DNA of 6,550 nucleotides, taken from the NCBI GenBank assembly GCA_027485535.1, contig JAIXQV010000085.1:1-6550 (forward strand), written 5' to 3'. Position numbers and translations under genes: made by a program. The notes beneath the pieces are model-generated. The model did not search any database and was not told the origin of the DNA. It worked only from the letters and a program-made list of their open reading frames with translations. Positions 5,881 through 6,550 of the stretch are shown in pieces (within the stretch, counting starts at the first letter, position 1; each line of letters begins with the position of its first letter). This DNA comes from Oxalobacteraceae bacterium. Its GTDB lineage: Bacteria > Pseudomonadota > Gammaproteobacteria > Burkholderiales > Burkholderiaceae_D.

Positions 5881-5975
5881 CGGAAAAAATCGCTGGCGTC
5901 GTTGGCGGCCCGTGCCTTACGTCTTGTACTGTTTAAGGTGCCGCTGCCTGGCCATCACCCTTTTGCTTGAGACTT
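5881..5975 (-). repeat. Diverged inverted copy of the 106-bp repeat family, downstream of radA
   Basis: Read on the plus strand, positions 5911-5965 align with the reverse complement of 1846-1901, at roughly 70% identity over about 50 nt by eye. Shared landmarks in order are GTTGG (5901), TGCC-N-TAC (5913), TTGTACTGT (5924-5932), GCC-N-CT-GCCTGGCCA (5940-5953) and CCCTTTTG (5958-5965). A shorter stem remains, GGCGGC/GCCGC (5905-5910 with 5940-5944), and the minus strand ends in a T6 run (5884-5889 read as A6 on the plus strand). The copy fills most of the 124-bp gap between radA and hpnE. No independent strong terminator is visible here, so it may serve as one. Confidence 0.65.
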
Positions 5976-5998
5976 TGGCAGCGCTGATTCTGTGCCAG

Positions 5999-6550
5999 CT
6001 ACTTCGCTTGAGCCTCTGCCCGGATCGCCGCTGCCACTTTCACACCGCTTCTGACGGCGCCCTCGATGGTCGCTGGATATTCGCTCTCGGTGTAATCACC
6101 CGCCAGCCATAAACCAGTGTGCGCTGTTGCATTCGGCGGGCGCGGCAGGTCGGGTGTACATGCGAAGGTAGCGCGTTTTTCAGTGATCGCTTTGCACCAC
6201 AATGGTGTCGCCAGCTCTGGCATTTGCAGGTCATGCGCCAGTTGTTGCGCGACAGATGTCTCTAGTGACTGCGTACCGGACTCGGTTGCTGTTCCCGAGG
6301 CGCTGATCACAACGGCCAGCAAGCCAGCTTGTTTGTCGTCAAGCTGACCACGATCGAAGACGAATTGCCCCCAACGCTGACTGTCGGGTTTATCGAGCAG
6401 TGCCAGCATCGGTGCAGGCAATTGAACAGTTGGTGCGTATTGCAGGTAGCAAGTGGTGATCGCTTCATACTCAAAATCAAGCATGTCCGCGAGCGCACCG
6501 TCCATCCCACGCACTAGCGATTGCGCATGCGCTGCCGAGCTTGCGATCAC
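5999..6550 (-). CDS. hpnE: Hydroxysqualene dehydroxylase HpnE, C-terminal part (start beyond window)
   Basis: The last 183 residues of an FAD-dependent amine-oxidase/phytoene-desaturase superfamily protein. The frame is open to the window edge, so the GTG at 6550 is not taken as the start; about half or more of the gene lies outside. The diagnostic part is the C-terminal FAD-binding motif: GLWLAGDYTESEYPATIEG in the last 40 residues, with D152 of the visible fragment, then AVRSG. This spacing and wording is typical of HpnE, which reductively removes the hydroxyl of hydroxysqualene to give squalene for hopanoids. Partners HpnC and HpnD would be expected nearby, beyond the right edge. Alternatives are other carotenoid/squalene desaturase relatives, since the N-terminal dinucleotide-binding motif is not visible. 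The stop TAG corresponds to 5999-6001. It converges on radA. Confidence 0.82.
   Translation of the reverse strand: MIASSAAHAQSLVRGMDGALADMLDFEYEAITTCYLQYAPTVQLPAPMLALLDKPDSQRWGQFVFDRGQLDDKQAGLLAVVISASGTATESGTQSLETSVAQQLAHDLQMPELATPLWCKAITEKRATFACTPDLPRPPNATAHTGLWLAGDYTESEYPATIEGAVRSGVKVAAAIRAEAQAK

Noticed and set aside
1..6550. A new multigene defence, phage or mobile system
   Set aside because: All long conserved frames are recognised housekeeping genes in a plausible chromosomal order; no transposase, integrase, toxin-antitoxin pair or tRNA is visible.

Overview
The window looks like a chromosomal core region of a betaproteobacterium (Burkholderiales/Nitrosomonadales type, roughly mid-50s % GC by eye). 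The basis is the run of housekeeping genes: a family-4 uracil-DNA glycosylase whose visible N-terminus begins with the LGPVWVRR-type peptide common in betaproteobacterial versions, then DUF1853, lplT, alr and radA. A hydroxysqualene dehydroxylase (hpnE) follows. I recognise every substantial protein and see no defence, toxin, phage or CRISPR module. The placement is from remembered gene content and is not verified.

Layout: (1) positions 2-718 (+), uracil-DNA glycosylase, cut by the left edge; (2) 708-1685 (+), DUF1853 protein with PD-(D/E)XK-like residues, overlapping the glycosylase by 11 bp; (3) 1684-1935, a convergent intergenic gap filled completely by a 106-bp tandem repeat that folds into hairpins; (4) 1936-3204 (-), lysophospholipid transporter LplT; (5) 3205-3421, a divergent promoter region; (6) 3422-4498 (+), alanine racemase; (7) 4504-5874 (+), DNA repair ATPase RadA, 5 bp after alr; (8) 5875-5998, a second convergent gap with a diverged, inverted copy of the same repeat; (9) 5999-6550 (-), the C-terminal part of HpnE, cut by the right edge.

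Functionally the window mixes DNA repair (uracil glycosylase, possibly DUF1853, RadA) with envelope metabolism (LplT for phospholipid remodelling, Alr for D-alanine in peptidoglycan, HpnE for squalene and hopanoids). UDG-DUF1853 and alr-radA look like two co-transcribed pairs.

The most interesting material is the repeat family, not a gene. The sequence shows a 106-bp period, a 9-bp stem kept by paired substitutions between copies, a 100-bp unit with 17-bp imperfect terminal inverted repeats ending 1 bp from the lplT stop codon, and a related copy at the only other convergent junction. Its core (TTGCCGTAC-N4-TGTACTGTCTGCG on the minus strand) resembles, from memory, an abundant intergenic repeat of Neisseria. 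It is best described as a small non-coding, MITE/REP-like element that may act as a bidirectional terminator. I do not see evidence for a new multigene system.
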